DNA from: Pseudomonas silesiensis
GTDB taxonomy: Bacteria > Pseudomonadota > Gammaproteobacteria > Pseudomonadales > Pseudomonadaceae
Assembly (NCBI RefSeq): GCF_001661075.1
Contig: NZ_CP014870.1
Location: 62,001-126,000, forward strand
DNA length: 64,000 nt
Direction of reading: 5' to 3'
Shown here: positions 1 through 7,255 of the stretch, one piece after another
Numbering within the stretch: the first letter of the stretch is position 1
Layout: every line of letters starts with the position of its first letter
Translations under genes and position numbers: made by a program
Notes under the pieces: generated by a model
Told to the model about the DNA's origin: nothing
Databases searched by the model: none
Seen by the model: the letters and a program-made list of their open reading frames with translations, nothing else

Positions 1-3000
1 AGCGCGAACTCCGGTACCTGACCGAGCTGGATCGACCCCTTGAGCATCAGCATCAATCGGTTCTTGTGCGGCTGGCAGACGCCCGTAAGGCTGTTGAAGC
101 TGATATTGCCGGGGCGATACAGATTGACCCGCACCCCACGCTCGCGAGCCCGTTCGAGGATGCGTTCAGCGACCCATTTCGACAGGTTATAGCCGTTCTT
201 GATGTAGATCGGCGGGGTCTGTGCGGCCGGCAACTCAAGGACCCGGCCATCGGCGGAAAGGGTGCTGGAAGCTGAAAGCGTCGAGACAAAGTTGAAGATC
301 TTTTTGCTGCGCCCTTCGCACAAACGCAGGCATTCGAAAATCGGTTCGACGTTGTCCCGCGCCAATGACTCGTAATCGAGAACGTGATTGACGTTGGCGG
401 CGTTATGCACCAATGCACCGTATTCCCGGTCCAGTCGCTCATGGACATCCGCGGCTAACCCCAGATCGGGACGGGTAATATCCGCCGGATAAACCCGCAC
501 CCGGCTCAGGTCCAGATGCTCCAGACGGTTCTCCCGCAAGGCCTGGGCAAAACGTTCGGCCGCCGAGTGCCCGCCACCCTCTCGCACCAGGCAGGCGACC
601 TCGCTGGCGCCCCACGCCAGCAGTGCCTCGACGATGTGCACACCGACAAAACTGTTGGCACCGGTGACGATCACCTTGTGTACATCGCCCATGGCGCTCA
701 CCGGCAAGGGCCGCACGTCCAGCTCGCGGGAGGCGTCGGCCATGGCCTGTTCGCTCAATACTTCTTCGGTGCCGGAGCCACGAACCAGCGTCGCCAGCTT
801 GCTGATGGTCGGCAGTTCGATGAAGCGGTTGATCGAAATGCTGCGGCCGAATTCTTCACGCAAGCGCAGGAGCATGCGCGACAACAGGATCGAGTGGCCG
901 CCCAGGTTGAAGAAGCTTTCGTCGGTGGAAATATCGCTGGCCGGCAACTCCAGCAACTCGGCCCAGATCGTCAATAACAAGGCTTCATCGGCACTGGCAG
1001 GCAAGCGCCGTGAGTGGCTCCCGGTGATGCTGACAGGCAGTTGCAGCAGTGCCTGGCGATCGACCTTGCCGTTGCTGGCGAACGGCATGCAGGCCAGTTC
1101 GGTCCAGGCGTTGGGCTGCATGTAATCTGGCAGGCACTCAATGGCGTGTGCTTTCAGCGCTTCACGAGCAGCGTCGGGCTGATCTTCCTGAGGCTGCGCA
1201 AGAAAGGCCAGGATGCGCCGCTGGCTGTCGATGACCACCGCCACCTGGCGGTATAGCCGACTGTCGCGCAGGCAGCGTTCGATCTCTTCCGGCTCGACCC
1301 TGAACCCCCGGATTTTCACCTGGTTGTCCCGGCGCCCGCACAGCTCGATACCTGCGCTGGTCCACTTGGCCATGTCGCCGGTGCGGTAGGCGCGCAGGCG
1401 CTCACCATTGGCCAGGCGCAGGTTCAGATAACGTTCGGCGGTCTGCTGCGGGTTGTTCAAATAACCCAGGCACACCCCCGGACCGACGATGTACAACTCG
1501 CCTGTGGTCTGTTCAGCCACCGGTTGCAGATTTTCATCGAGAATCAGCACCTGGCTGTTCGCAATCGGCGCGCCGAGGGTGCGATTGCTGTCGCCGCTGC
1601 GCAGTTGTCGCGCGGTGATCAGTACCGTGGCTTCGGTCGGGCCATAGAGGTTGTAGAGCTTGCCCTGGCGGGTCAGTTGCTCGATGACCCAGGGCTCGCA
1701 GACATCGCCGCCGGTCATGACATGATCCAGGCACTGCAATTGATCCAGCGGCAGGATGCTCAACAGCGCGGGCGGCAAAAAGGCGTGGCTCAGTCGTTGA
1801 TGGCGGATCAGTTCCACCAGTTGCAACGGGTCGCGACGTTGATCGTCGCCGGGCACGATCAGCTCGGCGCCCTGCAGCAGGGTCGGGAAGATATCGATCA
1901 GCGACGAGTCGAAACCCAGCGACGAAAACTGCAACACCCGGCTCTGCTCGGTCAGTTGCACGTAGTCGGCGTACCACGCGCTGAAGTGCGCGAGATTGGC
2001 CTGGCTGAGCAATATGCCTTTGGGATGGCCGGTGGTGCCCGAGGTGTAGAGCGCCATGCAGGGCGCATCGAGATCGGGTCGCTGGTGCATCAAGGGTTGA
2101 TCGAAACCTGCATCATCGATGTCGATGCGGCTGAGATCCAGACCGGGCATTTCGGCCGCGAGCGGATGTTGCCCATCATGCAGCAGCAACACCGCCCCGG
2201 CATTTGACAGGATGTACTGCTGGCGTTGCAGCGGATGGCTGGGCTCGAGTGGGAGATACACCGCGCCGCTGCCGAGAATCGCCAGAATCCCCGCATACAG
2301 TGCGCTGCATTTTGCCAGGCAAATCCCGATCACCACGGGTGCCGCGTGCTGATCGACCAAGGGTTGCAAACGCTGCGCAATAGCGCAGCTCAGGGCATGC
2401 AGTTCGCGATAACTCATGGAAGTACCGGCGACGTTCAGCGCCGGTCGCTCGGCGGACTGAATGAAACGTTGCTCAAGGCGCTCGATCACAGGTATTCGTG
2501 CCAGTTGCAGCAGCCTGGGTTCTGCAGTGGTATTGAGCCGATGGACGAAGGCCAGGCTTTCCAGAAACAGCAGATTCGCCACCTGTTCACAAGAGGCGCA
2601 GGTTGCGGGCGGGGCGAGCAGAAAATACTCGGCATCCCGGGAGTAACGGCTGATCAAGAGCGCCACGTGGTCCACCAGCTCTGCCACGGCTCGCACACGC
2701 AACGCCTGGCCGTTACCCGAAGGCTCATCGGCAATCGGCACGCGGCTCAGCAGTGTCGAGCCGTACAGGCACAGCAGGTCCAGCGGCGGCAGGCCTGAGG
2801 TTCCCGGCGTGCCGACGCCCAGTTGCAGGGTCACTCGCGGCACGTCGCCAAAGGAATCACCGGGCAGGCTGGTATCGTCGATCAGCAAATCGACGTGCCC
2901 TGGGGGCGGCTGCTCATCGAGGGACGTCAGCCGCCTCGGCGCATGACCCTGTTGTTCGAGTTCCTGCGCCAGGTCGATCAAGGCCTGGCTGCGTCCAATG

Positions 3001-3023
3001 AGCAGAATGTCGAGACGTCTCAT
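1..3023 (-). CDS. mgoA: MgoA/PvfC-like NRPS, A-T-reductase (3' end beyond window)
   Basis: Open reading frame from ATG at 3023 to the left edge with no stop (about 1007 codons visible), so the C-terminus is missing. After an N-terminal stretch of about 170 residues with no clear domain come adenylation motifs: LYTSGTTGHPK near residue 325, NLYGPTEAT near 455, YRTGD near 547, NGKVDR near 647. A carrier-protein motif GGHSI lies near 706, then a thioester-reductase domain (TGANSFVG near 786, YNLSKW near 945). There is no condensation domain. Known relatives (MgoA, PvfC, HamD) activate Leu/Val and release the carrier-bound product reductively. The pocket residues I align by eye (D,S,I,F,M,G,L,V,L) are mostly aliphatic-compatible, but that is inference. 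It starts 13 bases after mgoC, so co-transcription is likely. The next gene (mgoD in relatives) would lie left of the window. Confidence 0.85.
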   Translation of the reverse strand, partial: MRRLDILLIGRSQALIDLAQELEQQGHAPRRLTSLDEQPPPGHVDLLIDDTSLPGDSFGDVPRVTLQLGVGTPGTSGLPPLDLLCLYGSTLLSRVPIADEPSGNGQALRVRAVAELVDHVALLISRYSRDAEYFLLAPPATCASCEQVANLLFLESLAFVHRLNTTAEPRLLQLARIPVIERLEQRFIQSAERPALNVAGTSMSYRELHALSCAIAQRLQPLVDQHAAPVVIGICLAKCSALYAGILAILGSGAVYLPLEPSHPLQRQQYILSNAGAVLLLHDGQHPLAAEMPGLDLSRIDIDDAGFDQPLMHQRPDLDAPCMALYTSGTTGHPKGILLSQANLAHFSAWYADYVQLTEQSRVLQFSSLGFDSSLIDIFPTLLQGAELIVPGDDQRRDPLQLVELIRHQRLSHAFLPPALLSILPLDQLQCLDHVMTGGDVCEPWVIEQLTRQGKLYNLYGPTEATVLITARQLRSGDSNRTLGAPIANSQVLILDENLQPVAEQTTGELYIVGPGVCLGYLNNPQQTAERYLNLRLANGERLRAYRTGDMAKWTSAGIELCGRRDNQVKIRGFRVEPEEIERCLRDSRLYRQVAVVIDSQRRILAFLAQPQEDQPDAAREALKAHAIECLPDYMQPNAWTELACMPFASNGKVDRQALLQLPVSITGSHSRRLPASADEALLLTIWAELLELPASDISTDESFFNLGGHSILLSRMLLRLREEFGRSISINRFIELPTISKLATLVRGSGTEEVLSEQAMADASRELDVRPLPVSAMGDVHKVIVTGANSFVGVHIVEALLAWGASEVACLVREGGGHSAAERFAQALRENRLEHLDLSRVRVYPADITRPDLGLAADVHERLDREYGALVHNAANVNHVLDYESLARDNVEPIFECLRLCEGRSKKIFNFVSTLSASSTLSADGRVLELPAAQTPPIYIKNGYNLSKWVAERILERARERGVRVNLYRPGNISFNSLTGVCQPHKNRLMLMLKGSIQLGQVPEFA

Positions 3024-3036
3024 GATGTGCTCCTCA

Positions 3037-3966
3037 TTAAGCCAGGTAGTCGCCCAGGGCGTCTTGCACGCACGGCGAGTCGAGCAGTGAACTGCTGCGA
3101 AAAAACCGCACGATGTTGGCGACCAGGGGGTGATGGCGATTGATCGGGAAGGCCAGCCCCGAGACTTCGCTGTTGAGGGCGCGGCGTGCGACATCGCTGA
3201 TCGGCAAGGACTCGATCAGCCGCAAGTCAAACGACTTCTGAATGTCGTTTGTCAGGTAATGGCTGATGAACACCGGCAGGATGTGCGCGATGCATCGACG
3301 GTCGTCTTCGCATGCGGTGTGCCAGTAAATGCGTACCAGCCGCGTCCAGAAGCCGGAGTGGCGACCCTCGTCGAGCAAATGATCGGCCATCAGGCCCTTG
3401 ATCGACTGCTTGATCGTATCGTCCTTGGCGAACGCCGCGACATCCCCGGTGACGGTGTTCTCGGCGATGGCCACACAGATCAGTTCCACGGCGCTGCGCA
3501 GGTGTTGCGGTGCGAGTGCGACGGCCACTGGAATTGCCCGACTCAGTTCAATTTCACAAGGCAACCCGATCGGCGTGATGCCGGTCATGGCGATGGTCTG
3601 CTGCATGAAATCCATGGCCACCAGTGCGTGGTAGTCCTCGTCCACCACCACCGTCATGGCGTCGTAACGGCAGGCGAACGGGAAGGCCAGCGGGAAACGG
3701 TTTTTCGCGATGCTGCGGGCGGTCTTGTCGACGATCTCGGTTTCGAAGATCACCACGTCGTTGATGAATTTGTAGAGCGTCTGCACCAAGGCAAAATCGC
3801 GCTGCCCGGGGCATTCGCGCAGGAAGGTTTCGCTCAGCACCAGCGGCTGTCGGCTCAAGGGATAGATCAGCTTGTCGTCATTCTCCAGCACTCGGCGTGG
3901 GCGGGTGCGGATGGTGGCGCGGCTCTCCCAGGCGTCGGCGAAGGATTGGTAGTCGGCGGCGTTCAT
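3037..3966 (-). CDS. mgoC: AurF-type diiron N-oxygenase (MgoC/PvfB-like)
   Basis: 309 residues. It probably oxidises an amine nitrogen in the diazeniumdiolate or pyrazine-N-oxide pathway; the exact substrate is not evident from sequence. The diiron ligands of AurF can be placed with near-identical spacing: E75, E110-x2-H113, E169, H196, E200-x2-H203 (local motif HLLDEGRH). The ATG at 3966 overlaps the mgoB stop by 4 bases (ATGA), so an upstream in-frame start is rejected. Gene order mgoB-mgoC-mgoA matches the mangotoxin-generating mgo operon and the pvf cluster. The fit of all seven ligands argues for an active enzyme. Family confidence is high; product identity is inferred from neighbours. 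Confidence 0.85.
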   Translation of the reverse strand: MNAADYQSFADAWESRATIRTRPRRVLENDDKLIYPLSRQPLVLSETFLRECPGQRDFALVQTLYKFINDVVIFETEIVDKTARSIAKNRFPLAFPFACRYDAMTVVVDEDYHALVAMDFMQQTIAMTGITPIGLPCEIELSRAIPVAVALAPQHLRSAVELICVAIAENTVTGDVAAFAKDDTIKQSIKGLMADHLLDEGRHSGFWTRLVRIYWHTACEDDRRCIAHILPVFISHYLTNDIQKSFDLRLIESLPISDVARRALNSEVSGLAFPINRHHPLVANIVRFFRSSSLLDSPCVQDALGDYLA

Positions 3967-4745
3967 GCATTCACCTCGGCCGCTGCTTCGCTTACGTTCA
4001 TGCTCAGGCGCAGGCCATCCCACAAGGCGATTCGGCTTTCCACGGCAGCGATGGCACTGGCATAGACCTCTTCTTCACGCTGCGGATCGCCATTGACCAG
4101 CCGCACGAGGAGGTTTGCTGCCGCCGGGCCATGCTCCTCGGCATCGACTTCGATGTGCCGCTGCAGGTAATAACGAAAGGTCGGTGCTTGCTCGCTCCCG
4201 ATCCCCCAATCGTCGAGAATGCGCTGGAACATCTGCGGGATCACGCTCTCGCGACCGTGCAGAAAGGCCGCGGCGACACAATGGCCCGGCGCGTGCAAGG
4301 CGGTGTGCAGGGTATGCCGCACGAACTGCGCGGCCGCCGGATCGACCTCCACACTTCGCAACGCCACGTCATGGCTGACCCCCTCCCGTTGCAGCGCCAC
4401 GAAGCGTTCCACCGCGGCCGTACTTGCACCGACCTCGCGCATGGCATCCAGATACAACTCGAAGTGGCTGTAATGACCCCGCGCCGGACGGTCATCGGAC
4501 TCTTCACCCAACACTATCTCGTTGATCAGGCGCGCAGCCTGAGGATCTCGTGGTGGTAGCCAGGGTAGTTGAACGCAGGTCAGTTCCTGTTGCAGGCGCT
4601 TGGTGAGCGACATGAAATCCCACACTGCAAATACATGGGATTCCATGAAGCGTCGAAGTGCCGAGAGTGAATGTATTTCAGCAAAGATCGGGTGTGCGCC
4701 AAGTTCTGCTTTCTTGAGATTAAGACGGTCTGTTATCGATGTCAT
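3963..4745 (-). CDS. mgoB: DUF3050 haem-oxygenase-like protein (MgoB/PvfA/HamC-like)
   Basis: 260 residues starting [10 protein letters not shown] at ATG 4745; a longer TTG-start version to 4880 is less likely. The N-terminal block ([10 protein letters not shown], then [15 protein letters not shown], then [11 protein letters not shown]) is the signature I associate with DUF3050, helical proteins with the haem-oxygenase-like diiron fold. An EES-x-D segment (residues about 93-97) and later His/Glu residues ([10 protein letters not shown]) could supply metal ligands. First gene of the operon, overlapping mgoC by 4 bases. Relatives are required for signal synthesis, but the reaction was not settled to my knowledge. 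No convincing Shine-Dalgarno precedes the ATG, only CAGG about 8 bases upstream. Confidence 0.8.
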   Translation of the reverse strand: MTSITDRLNLKKAELGAHPIFAEIHSLSALRRFMESHVFAVWDFMSLTKRLQQELTCVQLPWLPPRDPQAARLINEIVLGEESDDRPARGHYSHFELYLDAMREVGASTAAVERFVALQREGVSHDVALRSVEVDPAAAQFVRHTLHTALHAPGHCVAAAFLHGRESVIPQMFQRILDDWGIGSEQAPTFRYYLQRHIEVDAEEHGPAAANLLVRLVNGDPQREEEVYASAIAAVESRIALWDGLRLSMNVSEAAAEVNA

Positions 4746-5402
4746 GGGCGAGCCTGTAAGTGGTGTAATCAATAAGTAACCGACACCTGAAGTTTTACTG
4801 GCGAGCGAACGCCTCAAACTAATTGATGCCGGTTGGGTGTCTGTAATTCTTCTGGTTGAGGCCTGCCGGCCAATGTTCAATGGCGGCGGGGAAAAATTAA
4901 TACATAAATAAAGTTCTAGGCAAGATATTTCGATACTATTTTAAAGTTTAACTTTCTTGGGCGTGATAAGTTCCAATAAGACTTCTTGATAAAGTTTTAT
5001 TTAGGCGTAGTTGCTCCTTCCGGCTTATATAAGTCAGAATCGAAACAGAGAGTGAATGCCTCACTCGAAGCAACTTTCTAATTTAAAGCGTCAAGATGAT
5101 CTGAGGGGTGGAAGTGGGCCGGGAATGCCACTGATTCTTCCTTTCCCGTGACAAGACTCCTTCCGTTGGTTCCTGGTGCGAGGACTGCTTCGCTACGTGC
5201 GGCGCGTCACCCGTTCATTTATTCGTCGGCAGCCCAAGAGTGAGCGTAATTGAAGGCGGCCGCCATCACCGACGCATAAATGCAGTCGGTGCAATGATCG
5301 GGCAGGAAGGGGGTGGATCGAAGACGAGACTGTGCAGGGCGGGATAATCGCGGCAAGCGAAGACAAGCAATCCGGTTTGCCTGCTCAAGCCCGCCGCTGG
5401 AG
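4746..5402. promoter_or_regulatory. 657-base gap with probable mgo operon promoter
   Basis: No gene is supported here. About 4880-5060 is clearly AT-rich against a GC-rich background, as expected for a promoter of the leftward mgo operon. I could not fix a -10/-35 pair with confidence. The remainder (5060-5402) is of normal composition with only short open frames that look random. Studied mgo operons depend on the GacS/GacA system; I saw no unambiguous RsmA-type GGA hairpin next to the mgoB start. Confidence 0.35.
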
Positions 5403-6113
5403 TTACTTCGTGGTTTTGCGGTTCTTTGCCTCAGGGCTGTCGAGGTAACGCGTGATGACCACGACCGCGCGATTGAGGTGTTGTTCGAGCATCTTCACAG
5501 AGCGTTCAACGTCGCGGTCTTCCACGGCCCGTAACATCGCCCGGTGATCTTCCTGGGACAGTTTGCCCAGGCCCATGGCTTCCAGGTTGAAGCGAAGGAA
5601 GCGTTCTTCCTCGTTCAGGCCGTCTTCCACCAGCTTCAACAGCCGCCGGTTCGGTGCCTTGCTGTACAGCGACATATGGAATAGACGGTTGAGCCGACCG
5701 ATTTCGGTGTAGTCATGTTGCGTTTCCAATTCATCGATGTAGCGGGCGGCCTGTTGAAAATCCTCGCTGGTCAGCAACGGAATCGACAAGCGCAGTGCTT
5801 CGGATTCCAGGAGGATCCGTAGCGCGTAAGTTTCAACGGCATCGCCCTGAACCAGCGGCGCGACCACCGCACCTTTGTGAGCGATCACGTTGAGCAGCGA
5901 TTGGGCTTCGAGCTGGCGCAAGGCTTCGCGAACCGGCATGCGGCTGACGCCGAACAGGTCGGCCAGGTCTTGCTGGCGAAGGGCAGTGCCGCAAGGGATG
6001 CGACCGTCGAGTATGGCGGCACGCAGGGTCTCTTCGATCACCGAGCGGGCCAGATGAGCGGGAATCGGCCCACTGACCTTGATGCTGCTGAGAGGGTTGG
6101 GCTTCTGTGTCAC
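5403..6113 (-). CDS. GntR-family regulator, FCD type
   Basis: About 236 residues if translation starts at GTG 6113; a TTG at 6185 would add 24 residues. The N-terminal winged helix contains the GntR pattern LRQQDLADLFGVSRMPVREALRQL cut here into two parts (LRQQDLADLFGV, SRMPVREALRQL), followed by a helical FCD effector domain (LLESEALRLSIPLL, and a distal FHMSLYSKAPNRRLL that includes a typical FCD metal-ligand His). FCD regulators usually sense small carboxylates, often with a bound metal. The target is unknown. It lies upstream of and parallel to mgoB, 657 bases away, so regulation of mgo is possible but unproven. A perfect palindrome sits just before the gene. Confidence 0.85.
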   Translation of the reverse strand: MTQKPNPLSSIKVSGPIPAHLARSVIEETLRAAILDGRIPCGTALRQQDLADLFGVSRMPVREALRQLEAQSLLNVIAHKGAVVAPLVQGDAVETYALRILLESEALRLSIPLLTSEDFQQAARYIDELETQHDYTEIGRLNRLFHMSLYSKAPNRRLLKLVEDGLNEEERFLRFNLEAMGLGKLSQEDHRAMLRAVEDRDVERSVKMLEQHLNRAVVVITRYLDSPEAKNRKTTK

Positions 6114-6144
6114 TACAACGCACCCTGATTGATTGAGATAAATA

Positions 6145-6154
6145 TTGGATCCAA
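6145..6154. promoter_or_regulatory. candidate GntR operator palindrome
   Basis: TTGGATCCAA is a perfect 10-base palindrome about 32 bases upstream of the GTG start of the GntR gene, in an AT-rich stretch. FCD-type GntR proteins commonly bind short palindromes of this sort and repress themselves. A second palindromic core, TGTACA, lies at 6171-6176. Function is inferred from position. Confidence 0.4.
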
Positions 6155-6254
6155 ATGACAGTAGTATGGTTGTACAGGATGTCAAACTATGTAGAAGGAC
6201 TGTATCAATAGTTTAGCGCGTCGCCAGTGATCTCAGCGTGCCATTGTCGTTTCA

Positions 6255-6530
6255 ATGATCAGCCGTCGGGCGCAGGCATTATACGGACCGCTGGGTGAGG
6301 GTGAGCAACGCATTGATGCCTGGCAGCGGTTGTTGGCCACGCAAAAACAGATCAGCGAGCCGGAACCGCTCGACGTGGTCAACCAGTTTTTCAACAGAAA
6401 ACTGCAGTACGAAGAGGACATCGACCTGGTGCACGCGCTCAAGTCCTGTCGGGATATTCTGTGTTGTCGCCAGTCAGTCCGCGAAGGCGTCAGTAGAGAC
6501 AACATCCAGGCTGGCGTAAGAATCATCTGA
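6255..6530 (+). pseudogene. remnant of a LapG-like cysteine protease (BTLCP family)
   Basis: The 91-residue frame matches the N-terminal half of the bacterial transglutaminase-like cysteine proteases as I know them: RAQALYGPLGEGEQRIDAWQ, then DVVNQFFNRKLQYEEDIDL. In intact LapG the next segment reads roughly W-x6-YWATP and leads to the catalytic Cys-Asp-Glu-Asp region. Here it becomes LVHALKSCRDILCCRQS and soon stops, so the catalytic cysteine, histidine and aspartate segments are gone. LapG releases the LapA adhesin under cyclic-di-GMP control; this copy cannot do so. It has no convincing ribosome-binding site. It could instead be an expressed fragment, but decay is the simpler reading. Confidence 0.55.
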
Positions 6531-6585
6531 CGGGGGACAGCAGCGTCGGAGATTTCCTTCAAATTGTGGCGGTGTTGGTGAACTT

Positions 6586-6655
6586 GTCCCGGCCGGGACT
6601 CAGGCCTAGTCTGGCTTTGTCACTGAATAATCGGTGACACGGACGTGCAAGTCCG
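6586..6655. other. three consecutive inverted repeats in a 333-base gap
   Basis: Within the gene-free stretch 6531-6863 there are three adjacent inverted repeats: a 14-base palindrome GTCCCGGCCGGGAC (6586-6599), GTCAC/GTGAC (6619-6623 with 6634-6638), and CGGAC/GTCCG (6640-6644 with 6651-6655). No T-run follows, so it is not a typical terminator. It may be a structured leader of the DUF6124 gene or an operator cluster. Nothing else is seen in the gap. Confidence 0.35.
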
Positions 6656-6863
6656 GTTAAAAGACGACGCGCAACGTCATTGGTTACTTGACGGGCATAC
6701 TCATGCTCGCAATGCCTGTTTTATGGCGGTTGTGCGCGGGAGATCTTTCTTTCGAGAATTATCTGCCGGGGTCCGTCTGCCCGGTCTTGCACACTCGCGC
6801 ACAGCTGCCACCCCATTCGCGTGCAAGCGAACGGTAGTAGAACCACTCAGATGGAGATTTACC

Positions 6864-7139
6864 ATGTTCAAAGTAACTCCCAATCCGCCTGCTCCCCGCA
6901 AAGACCTTCTCTTCACCGTATCCCCTGACGTTCACATCGAAGCGCTCCTGGCCAACGCCTCCGAAGACCTGCTCTCGATCAGCTCCATCGCCGCCGACCT
7001 CGCCGACGATGTGGAAGGCTCGCGCCGTTCTGTAGCCCTGGCGCTCAGTCGCATGTCCGATGGGGTTTATTTGTTGGTGGAACGAGTGCTGGATCACCTT
7101 GAATCGCCGGAAACCAGGCAGTCTCAAGTAAAGGTTTAA
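6864..7139 (+). CDS. DUF6124 family small protein
   Basis: 91 residues, starting MFKVTPNPPAP at ATG 6864, 7 bases after GGAG. The N-terminal proline-rich tail leads into a helical body (LLANASEDLLSISSIAADLADD, then RRSVALALSRMSDGVYLLVERVLDHL). This matches the Pseudomonas-restricted DUF6124 proteins, often present in many copies per genome and of unknown function. No signal peptide or membrane segment. It is a single-gene unit, followed by a REP element and the convergent bcsC gene. Confidence 0.8.
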   Translation: MFKVTPNPPAPRKDLLFTVSPDVHIEALLANASEDLLSISSIAADLADDVEGSRRSVALALSRMSDGVYLLVERVLDHLESPETRQSQVKV

Positions 7140-7168
7140 CTGGGTAAGCCCTGCGGTGAATCGAGAAT

Positions 7169-7200
7169 CGCCTTCGCGAGCAAGCTCGCTCCCGAAGGCG
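7169..7200. repeat. REP element
   Basis: Pseudomonas REP-type sequence with core GCGAGCAAGCTCGCTC flanked by CCTTCG and CGAAGG, forming a hairpin. It lies between the convergent DUF6124 and bcsC genes, a usual position for REP elements, and may limit read-through or stabilise mRNA 3' ends. Confidence 0.8.
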
Positions 7201-7255
7201 TCAGCGCGGGCAGCATAGGCCAATCGTTGGCTGTGCATGGAGTGATCAAAAAGGG

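Noticed and set aside
2119..2352. Short plus-strand frames between 1 and 3020
   Set aside because: The minus-strand frame is continuous through adenylation, carrier and reductase motifs all in the same phase (checked at 2051, 905 and 185), so plus-strand frames here are shadows and no frameshift is needed.
5313..5534. 73-codon plus-strand frame beside the GntR gene
   Set aside because: Overlaps the end of the GntR gene antisense and has no domain or ribosome-binding site.
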